64,000 bases of DNA from Micrococcaceae bacterium Sec5.7 (GCA_039636785.1 CP144169.1:1054001-1118000), one strand, 5' to 3'. Counted from the first letter of the stretch, positions 26,588 through 35,251 are shown. The notes: generated from the letters alone by a model not told the origin. Made by a program: numbers and translations.

Positions 26588-27310
26588 CTAGGCGGTCAGC
26601 CACGACCTGAGAAGCCGGCCCGCTTCTTCGGGGCGTTCCATGGGTGAAAGATGGCCGGCGTTGATGGAGGCCAGCCGCGCCCCCGGCACCGCCGCCGCGA
26701 TGTCCTTATGGAACTGCGGCAGGCAGATCGCGTCGACCGACCCCGAGACGACGAGTACAGGCATTCGCAGCTCCGGAAGCGCAGATGACTCGTCGATCCT
26801 GGTGGCCTGCATGCGCAGCTGGGCATCAAGCCGTGCCCCGCCGGTATCATCACCCATGCGCAGTACACGTTCCACGAGGTCAGGATCCCGGTCCCGCGCC
26901 GGGCCGCTCAGGAGCGCGTCGAGGATCTCGCGCTGCAGGTCCCCGGGGCTGTCGTCGGCCGCAAGCCGGTCCCGCCATACACGCCAGCCCTTACGCTGCA
27001 TCTCCGTGGGGGCCTTTGAGTTGGTCGACATGAGGCACAGGCGCGTCACACGTTCCGGGGCCCGACGGCACAGCGCCATGCTGACGATCGCACCGAGGGA
27101 GAGTCCGGCCAGGGCGAAGCGCTCCGGAAGGGTGTCCAGCAGGGCCTCGACCTGGCCGTCCACGCTCGGTTCGTCAAGGGTGGGCATGATTGACCCCTCC
27201 ACCCCGCAGCCGGACCAGAGGTCGGCCGTGCAGTTCATGCCGGGGAGCAGGACCAAGGGAACGCGGAAGTCCGCCGTCGGTGACGGCGGACCCTCGGTGA
27301 ATGGTTGCAT
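26588..27310 (-). CDS. Alpha/beta hydrolase (enol-lactonase-like)
   Basis: 240 residues. Opening strand VPLVLLPGMNC, nucleophile elbow LAGLSLGAIVS, acidic residue in SGSVDAICLPQF and catalytic His in NAGHLSPMERPEEA. This resembles small esterases and 3-oxoadipate enol-lactonase-type enzymes. It ends the minus-strand transporter operon, 19 bases after the second permease gene. In this context it may open a lactone produced by the oxidations; that is inference. Confidence 0.8.
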   Translation of the reverse strand: MQPFTEGPPSPTADFRVPLVLLPGMNCTADLWSGCGVEGSIMPTLDEPSVDGQVEALLDTLPERFALAGLSLGAIVSMALCRRAPERVTRLCLMSTNSKAPTEMQRKGWRVWRDRLAADDSPGDLQREILDALLSGPARDRDPDLVERVLRMGDDTGGARLDAQLRMQATRIDESSALPELRMPVLVVSGSVDAICLPQFHKDIAAAVPGARLASINAGHLSPMERPEEAGRLLRSWLTA

Positions 27311-27329
27311 GAGGTCTCTGTGCCCTCGC

Positions 27330-28214
27330 TCAGCCCTTGACGGAGCCGTCGCTCAGGCCGGCCACCAGGTACTTCTGGGCCACGAAGGAGATGGCGATGA
27401 CCGGCAGGGTGAGCAGCATCGCCGCTGCCCCGGCTTGCTGGAGCATGGGAAGGGTTTGGCCAAGCTGCGTCGTGATGAAGACGGGCACGGTCTTTGATGA
27501 CGTGTCTGTAAGCACGAGTGCGGTCAGGTACTCCTGGAAGGCGAAGAGGAAGACGAAGATCCCCGCCGTGAAGATGCCGGGCCGCATCAGCGGGATCATC
27601 ACCCTGCGGAGCGTGCCCCACCGGGTGCAACCATCAATCATTGCCGCTTCGTCGAGCTCCTTCGGGATCTCAGCGAAGAAGTTCCGCAGGAGCCAGATGC
27701 TGAACGGCTGGTTGATGGCCACCAGGGCGGCCGCCAAGGCGAACGTCGTGTCATAAATCCCAAGCGATTTACTGATCTCGTACATGGGCAATACCACGGA
27801 GAAGCGCGGGAGCGACCGGAAGACGAGTGCCAGCAGCAGCAGGATTGCCGAAACATACCCCGGGAAGCGCGAGAGCGCATAGGCCGCCGGGATCCCCAGG
27901 ACCAGCGCCACGATGGTCGACAGCACGGCCACCACGAGGGTGTTGATCAGGTACTGGGCGAAATAGGTCGTTTCCCACAGATCCTGGAAGGCCTTGAGGG
28001 TTGGCGTGTAGCCGGTGAGGACGGGAGGGTTGGCGAAGGCAACGTCGGTCGGTTTGGTGACCGAGAGCGCGGTCCAGATGAACGGAGCCAGCATGACTAC
28101 GGCGGTCAGGATGAGCAGGACTGCAGAGATGCGGCTTGCGGCGGACCGCCGTCGTGCCCGAGGGGCCGGTTTGATGACGCTTCCGGCAGGGGCCTTGATG
28201 GTGTCAGCGATCAT
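27330..28214 (-). CDS. Sugar-type ABC transporter permease (MalG/UgpE-like)
   Basis: 294 residues, six membrane segments. The EAA loop ELDEAAMIDGCTRWGTLRRV followed by MIPLMRPG is the family mark, and APFIWTALSVTKP near the N-terminus is typical of MalG-type permeases. Pairs with the next gene upstream, which it overlaps (ATGA at 28211-28214). I start it at 28214 rather than at the longer in-frame start. Confidence 0.92.
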   Translation of the reverse strand: MIADTIKAPAGSVIKPAPRARRRSAASRISAVLLILTAVVMLAPFIWTALSVTKPTDVAFANPPVLTGYTPTLKAFQDLWETTYFAQYLINTLVVAVLSTIVALVLGIPAAYALSRFPGYVSAILLLLALVFRSLPRFSVVLPMYEISKSLGIYDTTFALAAALVAINQPFSIWLLRNFFAEIPKELDEAAMIDGCTRWGTLRRVMIPLMRPGIFTAGIFVFLFAFQEYLTALVLTDTSSKTVPVFITTQLGQTLPMLQQAGAAAMLLTLPVIAISFVAQKYLVAGLSDGSVKG

Positions 28215-29083
28215 GCTTTGGCTTTCGCTTCCTTGAGGAGTCCCCGGATGAACGGGAAGAGGCAAACCAGGATGAGGAGGATGGCGAGCACGTTGATCGC
28301 GCTGCCGAGGCCAAGTTGCGCGGATCCGTCGCGGAACGCCGTGTCAAAGACGTAGAGCATGATCGATTCGTTGCCGATGGCGTCCGCCTGCGGGGACAGC
28401 GGAATGAGATTGTCAAAGGTGCGCAGCACATCCATGATGGTGATCAGGCACACGAAGCCCAGGACACCCCGGATGGTGGGGATGATGACGTACAAGTGCG
28501 TCTTTCTCCCCGATGCGCCGTCGATGAGGGCCGCCTCGCGCAACTCTTTGGGCACGCCCTGCAGGCCAGCAAGGATCATGAGCATGGAAAACGGCAGCAG
28601 GTGCCACACAGTGTGTGCGATGACCATTATCCGGTTTGGCCACGTTTCCGTGAACCACAGGATGTTCTGGCCGGTGAGCGCCTGGATGACGTAGTTCACC
28701 GCGCCACCAAAGTTCTGGTCGAACAGCCAGGAAAACGAGACCGCACCGACGATGTTCGGCAGTACGTAGGCAACGAGCATGGCACCGAGGATGTAAGGGC
28801 GGAGCTTTCCAAGGCCATTCATCCCGGTGGCAATCAGGTAACCCAGCACGAGGATCGTTGCGGTCACGATGACCGTCAGCAGCAGAGTGAAAAACACTGC
28901 GCGCCCCAAGCGGGGATCGCTCATTGCCTGGGCGTAGTTGGACAGCCCGATGAAATCCCCCGGGGATCCGTATTCCACTTTTTGGAAGCTCCATTGAATG
29001 GTGCGGACCAACGGAACCACCAGAAGGCCCAACATCACGAGCAGGCTGGGGCCCATCAGTAGCGCGAACTCGCGTCTACGCAT
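28211..29083 (-). CDS. Sugar-type ABC transporter permease (MalF/UgpA-like)
   Basis: 290 residues with six membrane segments. EAA loop GVPKELREAALIDGASGRKT followed by PTIRGVLGFV. LVVPLVRTIQWSFQK near the N-terminus is usual for this class. Forms the channel with the MalG-like protein. No ATP-binding gene lies in the operon, so a shared (MsmK-type) ATPase elsewhere must energise it. Confidence 0.92.
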   Translation of the reverse strand: MRRREFALLMGPSLLVMLGLLVVPLVRTIQWSFQKVEYGSPGDFIGLSNYAQAMSDPRLGRAVFFTLLLTVIVTATILVLGYLIATGMNGLGKLRPYILGAMLVAYVLPNIVGAVSFSWLFDQNFGGAVNYVIQALTGQNILWFTETWPNRIMVIAHTVWHLLPFSMLMILAGLQGVPKELREAALIDGASGRKTHLYVIIPTIRGVLGFVCLITIMDVLRTFDNLIPLSPQADAIGNESIMLYVFDTAFRDGSAQLGLGSAINVLAILLILVCLFPFIRGLLKEAKAKA

Positions 29084-29130
29084 CGTTCAATTCCTCTCGA
29101 TTGTGTCGAGTATGTCAGCGGTGTTCGGCC

Positions 29131-29165
29131 GTGGCCGGCGGACTGCTGGGCAGTCCGCCGGCCAC
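29131..29165 (-). terminator. Intra-operon stem-loop between binding protein and permeases
   Basis: A perfect 16-base stem (GTGGCCGGCGGACTGC and its complement) with a 3-base loop, 9 bases after the binding-protein stop and 47 bases before the permease start. No T-run. Such structures commonly protect the binding-protein mRNA end or attenuate read-through, giving more binding protein than permease. Confidence 0.6.
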
Positions 29166-29174
29166 GGCGCGCCG

Positions 29175-30491
29175 TCAACTGCCCGCTATGGTCTTTTCAG
29201 CGATGCTCTGCATCTGTTGCATGCCCGCTTCGATGTCCAGTTGGCCGGTGATGACCTGGACCACAATGGGCCGGATGGCGTTGGTGACCGGAGCCGCCGA
29301 CGGGTTCCCCGGCGTCGGCATGGACTTGCCGAGCGTGGCGTTCGCTGCCGCAGCGTACTTCGAGCTGTCATCGCTGACCATGCCTTCCCGGGCGGGGTAG
29401 GCGGCCGGCACGGAAGCCTTCGAGGCATCCTCGCTGACAGAGGCCGCCATCATCTGGAAGAGCATGTCCTTGTCCAGCTTGGTGTTCTTCGGGATCGACC
29501 AGCCATCCACCGAAAGTCGGCTGTAAAGGTACGGAGCGCCGCCTTCGACAGCGGGGGGAGCGGCGAACGCAAACTTGTCCGCGAGCTTCGTGTTGGCCGG
29601 CAGTGTGAGGTCGTTCATGCGGCCTGAGAACATGATAGCCATCGCCGCAGTACCGTTGAACATCTGCTGCTGGACCTTTGGCTGGTCAAACGTCGTCACC
29701 TGGGGATCCATGTAGGGCCGGAGGGACTTCATCCCCTCCAGCGCCTTCCGCGACTCGTTGGACGCAAACTGCGGCTTGCCGGACGAATCCAGGAAGTCCT
29801 TGCCGTTTGAGTTCATCGCCGCCTGGTAGTTCGTTGTGATGTCGGCGGTTGCGTTCAAAGGCAGGGCGATCGGATACTTGATCTCTCCCTTTGCCTGGAT
29901 GGCTTTCGCGGCGTCAATCATCTCCGCAAATGTAGTGGGCGGCTTGAGCCCCAGCGAATCGAAGACGTCCTTCCGGTAGGCGAGCACGTACATCTGTGCC
30001 TGCATGGGAAGCCCGTAGAGCTTGCCGTCGTAGGACATCGCCGAGCGCATTTGTTTGCTCAGTGCGTTGAGCTTGTACTTGTCGGCGTACTTGGCGACGT
30101 AGTCATCGAGCGGTTCAATATTGCCCTTCGCGGCGAAGCCGGGAACGACGAAACCGTAGGTCTCGAGGACATCGTAGCTTCCCGAGCCGCCGGCGAGGCT
30201 CGCCGTCGTCTTGGTGACCTGGCCGCCGAAGTCGATGGGGTCGTGCTTGAGCGTGACTTTGTCGCGCGTGCAGCTCTTGACCATCGTGTTGGTAAACGGA
30301 TCGATCGCCGACGAGTTGTAGGCAAGGACGTTCACGGTCGTGTCGGCAGTGGGCATCGTGTAGTCGCATGCCACGGCCGTCGCGTCCTGGGCCCCGCTGC
30401 GCGAACCTGCGCCGCATGCCGTGACGCCGGCGAGGCTGGCCACGACGGCGAGCGCCGCGGCGCCCGTCCGGAGGTGTTTGTGGAATCGCAT
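29175..30491 (-). CDS. ABC transporter substrate-binding lipoprotein (family 1, sugar type)
   Basis: 438 residues. Signal peptide and lipobox SLAGVTAC near residue 23, then the extracytoplasmic solute-binding fold: SYDVLETYGFVVPGFAAKG, GLPMQAQMYVLAYRKDVFDS and AMAIMFSGRMNDL are typical family-1 features. It captures the substrate outside the membrane. AGGAG precedes ATG 30491. First gene of the transport operon, with a LacI-type palindrome 66-79 bases upstream. Confidence 0.9.
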   Translation of the reverse strand: MRFHKHLRTGAAALAVVASLAGVTACGAGSRSGAQDATAVACDYTMPTADTTVNVLAYNSSAIDPFTNTMVKSCTRDKVTLKHDPIDFGGQVTKTTASLAGGSGSYDVLETYGFVVPGFAAKGNIEPLDDYVAKYADKYKLNALSKQMRSAMSYDGKLYGLPMQAQMYVLAYRKDVFDSLGLKPPTTFAEMIDAAKAIQAKGEIKYPIALPLNATADITTNYQAAMNSNGKDFLDSSGKPQFASNESRKALEGMKSLRPYMDPQVTTFDQPKVQQQMFNGTAAMAIMFSGRMNDLTLPANTKLADKFAFAAPPAVEGGAPYLYSRLSVDGWSIPKNTKLDKDMLFQMMAASVSEDASKASVPAAYPAREGMVSDDSSKYAAAANATLGKSMPTPGNPSAAPVTNAIRPIVVQVITGQLDIEAGMQQMQSIAEKTIAGS

Positions 30492-30556
30492 GATATTTAG
30501 TCTCCTGTGCTGTGCTGTGCTGGCGGGAGTGGGGCAACTTTGACCCACTCTGGATG

Positions 30557-30570
30557 TTTATACGTATGTA
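30557..30570. promoter_or_regulatory. LacI-type operator O3
   Basis: TTTATACGTATGTA, centred on CG, 66 bases before the binding-protein start and just past the stop of the second HisD-like gene. It overlaps a TATAAA on the minus strand that could be a -10. No clear -35 was found. Confidence 0.55.
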
Positions 30571-30573
30571 TGC

Positions 30574-31926
30574 CTAGGGTGCTGCCACAAGGCCGCTCGC
30601 GTCCGGCGCACGGATGAGGTCGAGGCGAAGCTGGGCGCTGTCCCGGTGGGCCGGCATCTGTTCGAAGTCGGCGATGGTCACCACCGGCCCGGCCTGCGCC
30701 ACGGTGGCCTCCCGTGTGGCGCGCTGGTAGGTGAGCTGCTTGAGGAACCGGGCCACCGACAGGCCCTCGGTGTAGCGGGCACCACGGCCGGTGGGCAGGA
30801 CGTGGTTGGTGCCCGACATGCCCTTGTCGGCGTAGGCAACTGTGGACCACTGGCCAAGGAACAGCGATCCGTAGTTCCGGAGGTTGTCGAGGTAGTAGTC
30901 GGGGTCCGCCGTCAGGATCTCGAGGTGCTCGGGGGCCAGGGTGTCCATGACTTCGATGGCTGTTTGGGGGGAGTCTGCAACGTAGATCGAGCCCCAGTCG
31001 CGCCAGGCGGCGCCCGCAATCTCGCCCGTGGCGAGTCCCCGGAGCTGCCGTTCGATCTCGATCTCGACCTCGGCGGCGAGGCGGTGCGAGGTCGTTACCA
31101 GGCATGCCGGGGACGTGGGCCCATGCTCGGCCTGCGCCAGCAGGTCCGCCGCAACCATGGCGGCGCTGGCGGTGTCGTCCGCTATGACTGCCACTTCGGA
31201 GGGACCTGCAAGGACGTCAATGCCCACCGTTCCGTAGAGCTGCCGCTTGGCTTCGGCGACATACGCGTTTCCGGCGCCGACGATCATATCCGCCGGGCTG
31301 GCGTCGAGGAGGCCGAAGGCCATCGCGGCAAGGGCCTGCACGCCGCCCAGGGCGAAGATGCGCTCTGCTCCGGACACCCGGGCAGAGTAGAGGACGGCCG
31401 GGTGGACCTGACCGTTTTTGGAGGGCGGGGTGCAGGAGACGATGTTCGGCACGCCCGCCGCCCGAGCGACGCCCACGGTCATGAAGGCGCTGGCGAGCAG
31501 GGGGAACCTTCCGGCCGGCAGGTAGGCGCCCACGGTGCCGACCGGGACGTATTTCTGGCCGCAGACGACGCCCGGGATGACTTCGTCCTCGAAGTCTGTC
31601 AGGCGCGCCCGCTGCATGTGGGCGAAGCGCTGCGTGCGCTCGGCGCCGGCGTCTAGCGCTTCCCGCAGGTCGGCGGGGAGGTCTGCGGTGAGCTTGTCGG
31701 CGTCGGCAGGGCTGATTTCAAACGCCGTGCCGCCCTTCCAGCCATCGAGCCGTTCGGCGTAGTCGCGCACGGCTTCGATGCCCCCGGCTTCGATCGTGGA
31801 GAGCATGGCGGAGACGGTGGAGATGACCTTTGGGTCGGACTGCGCAGCCACATCCGGACGGTTCGGTTCGCGGACGACGGTCACGGCGCCGGAGAGGCGC
31901 GATTTATCTGCATAAGTTAGGTGCAT
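30574..31926 (-). CDS. Histidinol-dehydrogenase-family enzyme, catabolic paralogue 2
   Basis: 450 residues, same fold as paralogue 1 and clearly related (VPVGTVGAYLPAGRFPL, LAQAEHGPTSPACLV, LAPEHLEILT, GTNHVLPTGRGARYTEG). Zinc-side Gln/His and the catalytic Glu-His are present; the C-terminal His is in MPAHRDSAQLRLD. Two HisD-type enzymes in one regulon suggest two successive alcohol oxidations or two related substrates. The ATG at 31926 lies inside operator O4 and about 7 bases after a -10, so the mRNA is probably leaderless. Upstream of the transporter genes on the same strand. Confidence 0.8.
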   Translation of the reverse strand: MHLTYADKSRLSGAVTVVREPNRPDVAAQSDPKVISTVSAMLSTIEAGGIEAVRDYAERLDGWKGGTAFEISPADADKLTADLPADLREALDAGAERTQRFAHMQRARLTDFEDEVIPGVVCGQKYVPVGTVGAYLPAGRFPLLASAFMTVGVARAAGVPNIVSCTPPSKNGQVHPAVLYSARVSGAERIFALGGVQALAAMAFGLLDASPADMIVGAGNAYVAEAKRQLYGTVGIDVLAGPSEVAVIADDTASAAMVAADLLAQAEHGPTSPACLVTTSHRLAAEVEIEIERQLRGLATGEIAGAAWRDWGSIYVADSPQTAIEVMDTLAPEHLEILTADPDYYLDNLRNYGSLFLGQWSTVAYADKGMSGTNHVLPTGRGARYTEGLSVARFLKQLTYQRATREATVAQAGPVVTIADFEQMPAHRDSAQLRLDLIRAPDASGLVAAP

Positions 31927-31961
31927 ACGTATACAGTAATGATTCAGGGCACCTGTGACAA
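31922..31961 (-). promoter_or_regulatory. Promoter with LacI-type operator O4 over the start codon
   Basis: On the minus strand: TTGTCA (31961-31956), 17 bases, TACTGT (31938-31933), then ATACGT and the ATG. The palindrome TGCATACGTATACA (31922-31935) covers -10 edge, transcription start and the start codon. The spacing predicts transcription beginning at or next to the A of the ATG. Confidence 0.65.
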
Positions 31962-32071
31962 GAGGCACATCAATGCGATTGCGGCCCGCTCCTCCGGCGG
32001 CAGGCCTGCCCGCCGTTAGTCCATCGATTGTCCTGCCGCTTGCCCGAACGCACCCCGCCCGGCCCCCGGGC

Positions 32072-32989
32072 TCAGGAACGCGGGGCCGGCCGCCAGGTTG
32101 CCGGGTCGATGCGGCCACCGTAGACGGGCAGCTCGATGGCAGGCTCTCCGGGCTGGAACTGGGACCACATGCGGGTCACTCCAGCAGTGCCCTCCGCCCG
32201 CACCCGGTCGACAGCACCGAGGTCCAGGTTTGCCGCCAGCCGCATCGGCGCCGCGTCGGGCGCCTCCGCGATGACGGCGCCCTCGGGATCAACGATGATG
32301 CTGCGGCCTTCCCCGGTCGGGCCGCCGCAGTTGACGCTCACGACAAAAACCTGGTTCACGATGGCGTTCGCCCGGGCAAGCACCAGTTCGAGGGCGCGGT
32401 CCGGCGTCGTCGTCTTGACGACGTTGAGGATGACGTCGGCACCCATCCAGGCCAACTGGCGGGTAGCCTCCGGGAACCAGGCGTCATAGCAGATGTTCAG
32501 TCCCACCCGTCCTGCCCCGCCGAGGTCGACGACGACAAACCGGTCGCCGGGATCGTACGGCTCGTGCGGGCGCCAGGGAAAGATCTTCCGGTAGCTTCCT
32601 GCGAGTTCGCCTGAGGGCGACAGCACCACCTGGGTGTTGAACAGCTCGCCGCGCGGCCCGGTCTCGCACAGGCTTCCCGGGACGAGCCAGACGCCCAGCC
32701 TCCGCGCCAGGTCCGCAAGGCCCACCATGCGGGGTCCGTCGAGTGGCTCGGCGGCGGCGCGGAGAGCGTCGGTCCGGTGGCGATCGGGAGAGCCGTCGCC
32801 GAAGAGATGAAGCTCGGGAAACACCAGGAGCTTCGTGCCCGGATTGCTCTCCAGAGCCCTGGCGGCCTCATCGGCAAAGGCTTCAAGGGGAGCTCCGATG
32901 AGCTGCGGCGGAGCCTGCACGGCGACGAGGGAAAGATTGCGTTGCACGGGGAACCTCGATTCATTTGCTGCAAGAGCTCGGCGAATCAT
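32072..32989 (-). CDS. Carbon-nitrogen hydrolase (nitrilase superfamily amidase)
   Basis: 305 residues. Catalytic triad visible: Glu in LLVFPELHLFG, Lys in GSYRKIFPWRP and Cys in GLNICYDAWFPEA, in the usual order and spacing. Family members hydrolyse amides, N-carbamoyl compounds or nitriles in the cytoplasm. ATG 32989 is chosen; the longer frame upstream has no family features. It is on the same strand as the second HisD-like gene but upstream of operator O4, so it may or may not belong to the LacI regulon. Confidence 0.88.
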   Translation of the reverse strand: MIRRALAANESRFPVQRNLSLVAVQAPPQLIGAPLEAFADEAARALESNPGTKLLVFPELHLFGDGSPDRHRTDALRAAAEPLDGPRMVGLADLARRLGVWLVPGSLCETGPRGELFNTQVVLSPSGELAGSYRKIFPWRPHEPYDPGDRFVVVDLGGAGRVGLNICYDAWFPEATRQLAWMGADVILNVVKTTTPDRALELVLARANAIVNQVFVVSVNCGGPTGEGRSIIVDPEGAVIAEAPDAAPMRLAANLDLGAVDRVRAEGTAGVTRMWSQFQPGEPAIELPVYGGRIDPATWRPAPRS

Positions 32990-33124
32990 CGTTGATCCGC
33001 CGAGGGGCACGGTGCGGGCAAGCGCACACTTCGAAGGGAGCGACTGAGACAACAGCAGGTCCAGTCGAAAGTCTAAGCCTTGATCCACCGACGTTGGCGG
33101 CGCGTCACCCTGACGCCCGATTAG

Positions 33125-33490
33125 GAACGGGAAGAACAGGTTGCTGGTACGGCCCGCAAGGTCCGTGAGAACCTGGACGCCCGCCACGGTGCACCGGCGC
33201 CGGAGCAGGCTCCGGAAGCCGTCAACGAGGCGTTGAAGGACATTGCCGCACGCCGGGAGTCAGAGCGCTCCACCGGCGAAGCTGCCGGCGGGGACGCCAG
33301 GAAGTCGTGGCAGGAACGGTTGGCAGCGGCACAACAAAAACGGCCCGCGGCCAGCAACGACTTTGCCGAGAAGTTGGCCCAAATCCGAAAGGCCCAGGAA
33401 GAACAGGCCGCGGAGCAAGCACGGCGTAAGGCTGCACACCGCGGCCCCAGCGCCGGACCCGACCACGGACGCCGCGGCCCCACCCTGTAG
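33125..33490 (+). pseudogene. Conjugative relaxase (TraA-like) C-terminal remnant
   Basis: An open frame with no start at its head, reading ARKVRENLDARHGAPAP and DARKSWQERLAAAQQ, typical of the Gln/Lys/Ala-rich tail of actinobacterial TraA/MobA-MobL relaxases. An in-frame TAG at 33122 cuts it off from any upstream relaxase domain. Remnant of a conjugative plasmid gene. Confidence 0.55.
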
Positions 33491-33590
33491 TGACGCGTCC
33501 AGCACTTTCACCTGCGGCTCCGCCCACAGAAATACGCTCAGTCAGCGGGACCGGGACGAACTTCAGCACTTCCGTGTGGCTGCGGGGAGT

Positions 33591-33626
33591 TTATTGATGT
33601 ATCCGAGTTTTATTAGAAATCAATAA
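33591..33626. promoter_or_regulatory. AT-rich inverted repeat upstream of the ATPase gene
   Basis: TTATTGAT and ATCAATAA are perfect 8-base arms around a 20-base centre, ending 29 bases before the ATG at 33656. The region is unusually AT-rich for this window, suggesting a promoter or operator. Confidence 0.45.
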
Positions 33627-33655
33627 AGTGAGATAACTCTTGTAAGATCGTTCAT

Positions 33656-34882
33656 ATGGACCCCGTGGACAATCCCTACACCCCGAATGCAGGTGCCACT
33701 CCGGAGATTGTCATTGGGCGTGACGAGTTCCTGGAGGACTTCCGCGTGCTCCTGCGCAGACTCGACCGAGGCCGCACCAATCAGTCCATGATCGTGACCG
33801 GACTTCGAGGTGTTGGAAAGACCGTTCTGCTAGGAGAGTTCCGCCAGATAGCCGAGGAGTTCAGGTGGAAGGTCCTCGAACTCGAGGCCAGCAAACATGA
33901 TGACGACCATTTTCGCCAGACCATATACTCACAGCTTCGGGCGGCGCTCTACCAGATTTCTCCAAAGGCAAAATGGGGAGACAAAGCCAGGAAGGCCGCC
34001 CAGGTCCTGCAGTCCTTCAGCCTTTCCATCGATCCTTCGTCCGGTGCCCCCACCTTGTCGCTGGATGTTGATGCTGCAGAGGGATTCGCGGACCACGGTA
34101 ATCTCACCCTTGACTTGACTGACGTACTGGTCGCTATAGGGGAGGCCGCCAAGGAACACGGGACGGGATTGGTCCTGCTGTTCGACGAGGTCCAGTTCCT
34201 GAGTCAAACTCAGCTGGAAGCCGTGATCCAGGCGATACACAAGTCGGTGCAAAGGAGGCTCCCGGTAACGTTCGTCGGTGCAGGATTGCCCCAGATCGCC
34301 GAGCTGGCCGGGGACGCAAAATCCTACGCTGAGCGACTCTTCAAGTTTCCAAAGATCGGATCCCTGGATTTCGAAGATGCAAAGAAAGCCCTGGCGGAGC
34401 CCGCACACGTCGAGCACGTGCACTTCAACGACGACGCGCTTGTCCGGGCATTCGAACTGACGGAAGGCTACCCATACTTCGTGCAAGAGCTGGGGTATCA
34501 AGTATGGGCGGTTGCCGACGGTGACGTCATCACGCTCGAAGATGTTGAGGACGCGAAAGACGCATACGAGGCAAAACTGGACTCCTCGTTCTTCCGGGTC
34601 CGGCTGGACAGAGCTACACAGCTTCAGATTGCCTACATGCGTGCCATGGCGCAGCTCGGCCCCGACTCCCAGAAGGCCGCGGATGTGGCCGGAGTCATGG
34701 GGCGTGAATCCACCCAGCTGGCCCCCACCCGGTCAGAGCTCATCAATATGGGATTGTTGTACACTCCCTCGCACGGCTACGCCGGATTCACGGTGCCCCA
34801 CTTCGACCGATTCATGCTTCGGGCTGTGCCACAGCTGGACGTCCCCCCGGTGCAAAAGAGACGCACGAAGCCGAAGAAGTAA
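33656..34882 (+). CDS. AAA-type P-loop ATPase (STAND/Orc1-like)
   Basis: 408 residues. It starts NPYTPNAGATPEIVIGRDEF, then Walker A GLRGVGKTVLLGEF (about residues 47-60), Walker B LVLLFDEVQFL and sensor-like VTFVGAGLPQIAELAG. The C-terminal part has a winged-helix-like PTRSELINMGLLYTPSHGYAGFTVPHF. Similar proteins are common as single genes on actinobacterial mobile DNA, some next to nuclease or phage-defence genes. TGGACC start region; no strong ribosome site. Function unknown: an ATP-driven switch for DNA or signalling. Confidence 0.75.
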   Translation: MDPVDNPYTPNAGATPEIVIGRDEFLEDFRVLLRRLDRGRTNQSMIVTGLRGVGKTVLLGEFRQIAEEFRWKVLELEASKHDDDHFRQTIYSQLRAALYQISPKAKWGDKARKAAQVLQSFSLSIDPSSGAPTLSLDVDAAEGFADHGNLTLDLTDVLVAIGEAAKEHGTGLVLLFDEVQFLSQTQLEAVIQAIHKSVQRRLPVTFVGAGLPQIAELAGDAKSYAERLFKFPKIGSLDFEDAKKALAEPAHVEHVHFNDDALVRAFELTEGYPYFVQELGYQVWAVADGDVITLEDVEDAKDAYEAKLDSSFFRVRLDRATQLQIAYMRAMAQLGPDSQKAADVAGVMGRESTQLAPTRSELINMGLLYTPSHGYAGFTVPHFDRFMLRAVPQLDVPPVQKRRTKPKK

Positions 34883-34946
34883 AAGCCTGTTCCAGGTCCT
34901 GTGCGGGCGATGATTTTCAGCGACACTCGGTTTAGTGCGGTCAACG

Positions 34947-35251
34947 AACTATTTCGTCATCGAACTTAAGACCGGAAAGTTCCAGCCGGAATACCCGGCA
35001 AGCTCAACCTTTTCATCGCCCTGGTCGATGACAAACTCCGCCGCGAAGCCCACGCCGTCACCGTCGGGATCCTGATCTGCGGCACCAAGAACGACCGCAG
35101 CGTCCGGTGCAGCCTCGGCCGCTCCACATCACCCATGGCCGTCGCGGCGTACACCTACGACAAGCTTCCTCCGGCTGAGCAACAGGCACTCCCCAACGAG
35201 GGGCATGTCGTCGCCGCACTCGAATGGACGGAACCGGACCCGAACCAATAG
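34947..35251 (+). pseudogene. DUF1016/PDDEXK nuclease-domain protein remnant
   Basis: Reads YFVIELKTGKFQPEY, then after a one-base loss LNLFIALVDDKLRREAHAV and GILICGTKNDRSVR...SPMAVAAYTYDKLPP, the C-terminal PDDEXK domain of YhcG-type proteins with the Glu-x-Lys of the nuclease site. The N-terminal domain is missing and the frame breaks near 34994, so it is dead. Confidence 0.75.

Noticed and set aside
23637..31926. Histidine biosynthesis genes
   Set aside because: Two HisD-type genes occur with importer, aldolase and LacI regulator and without any other his gene; the context is catabolic.
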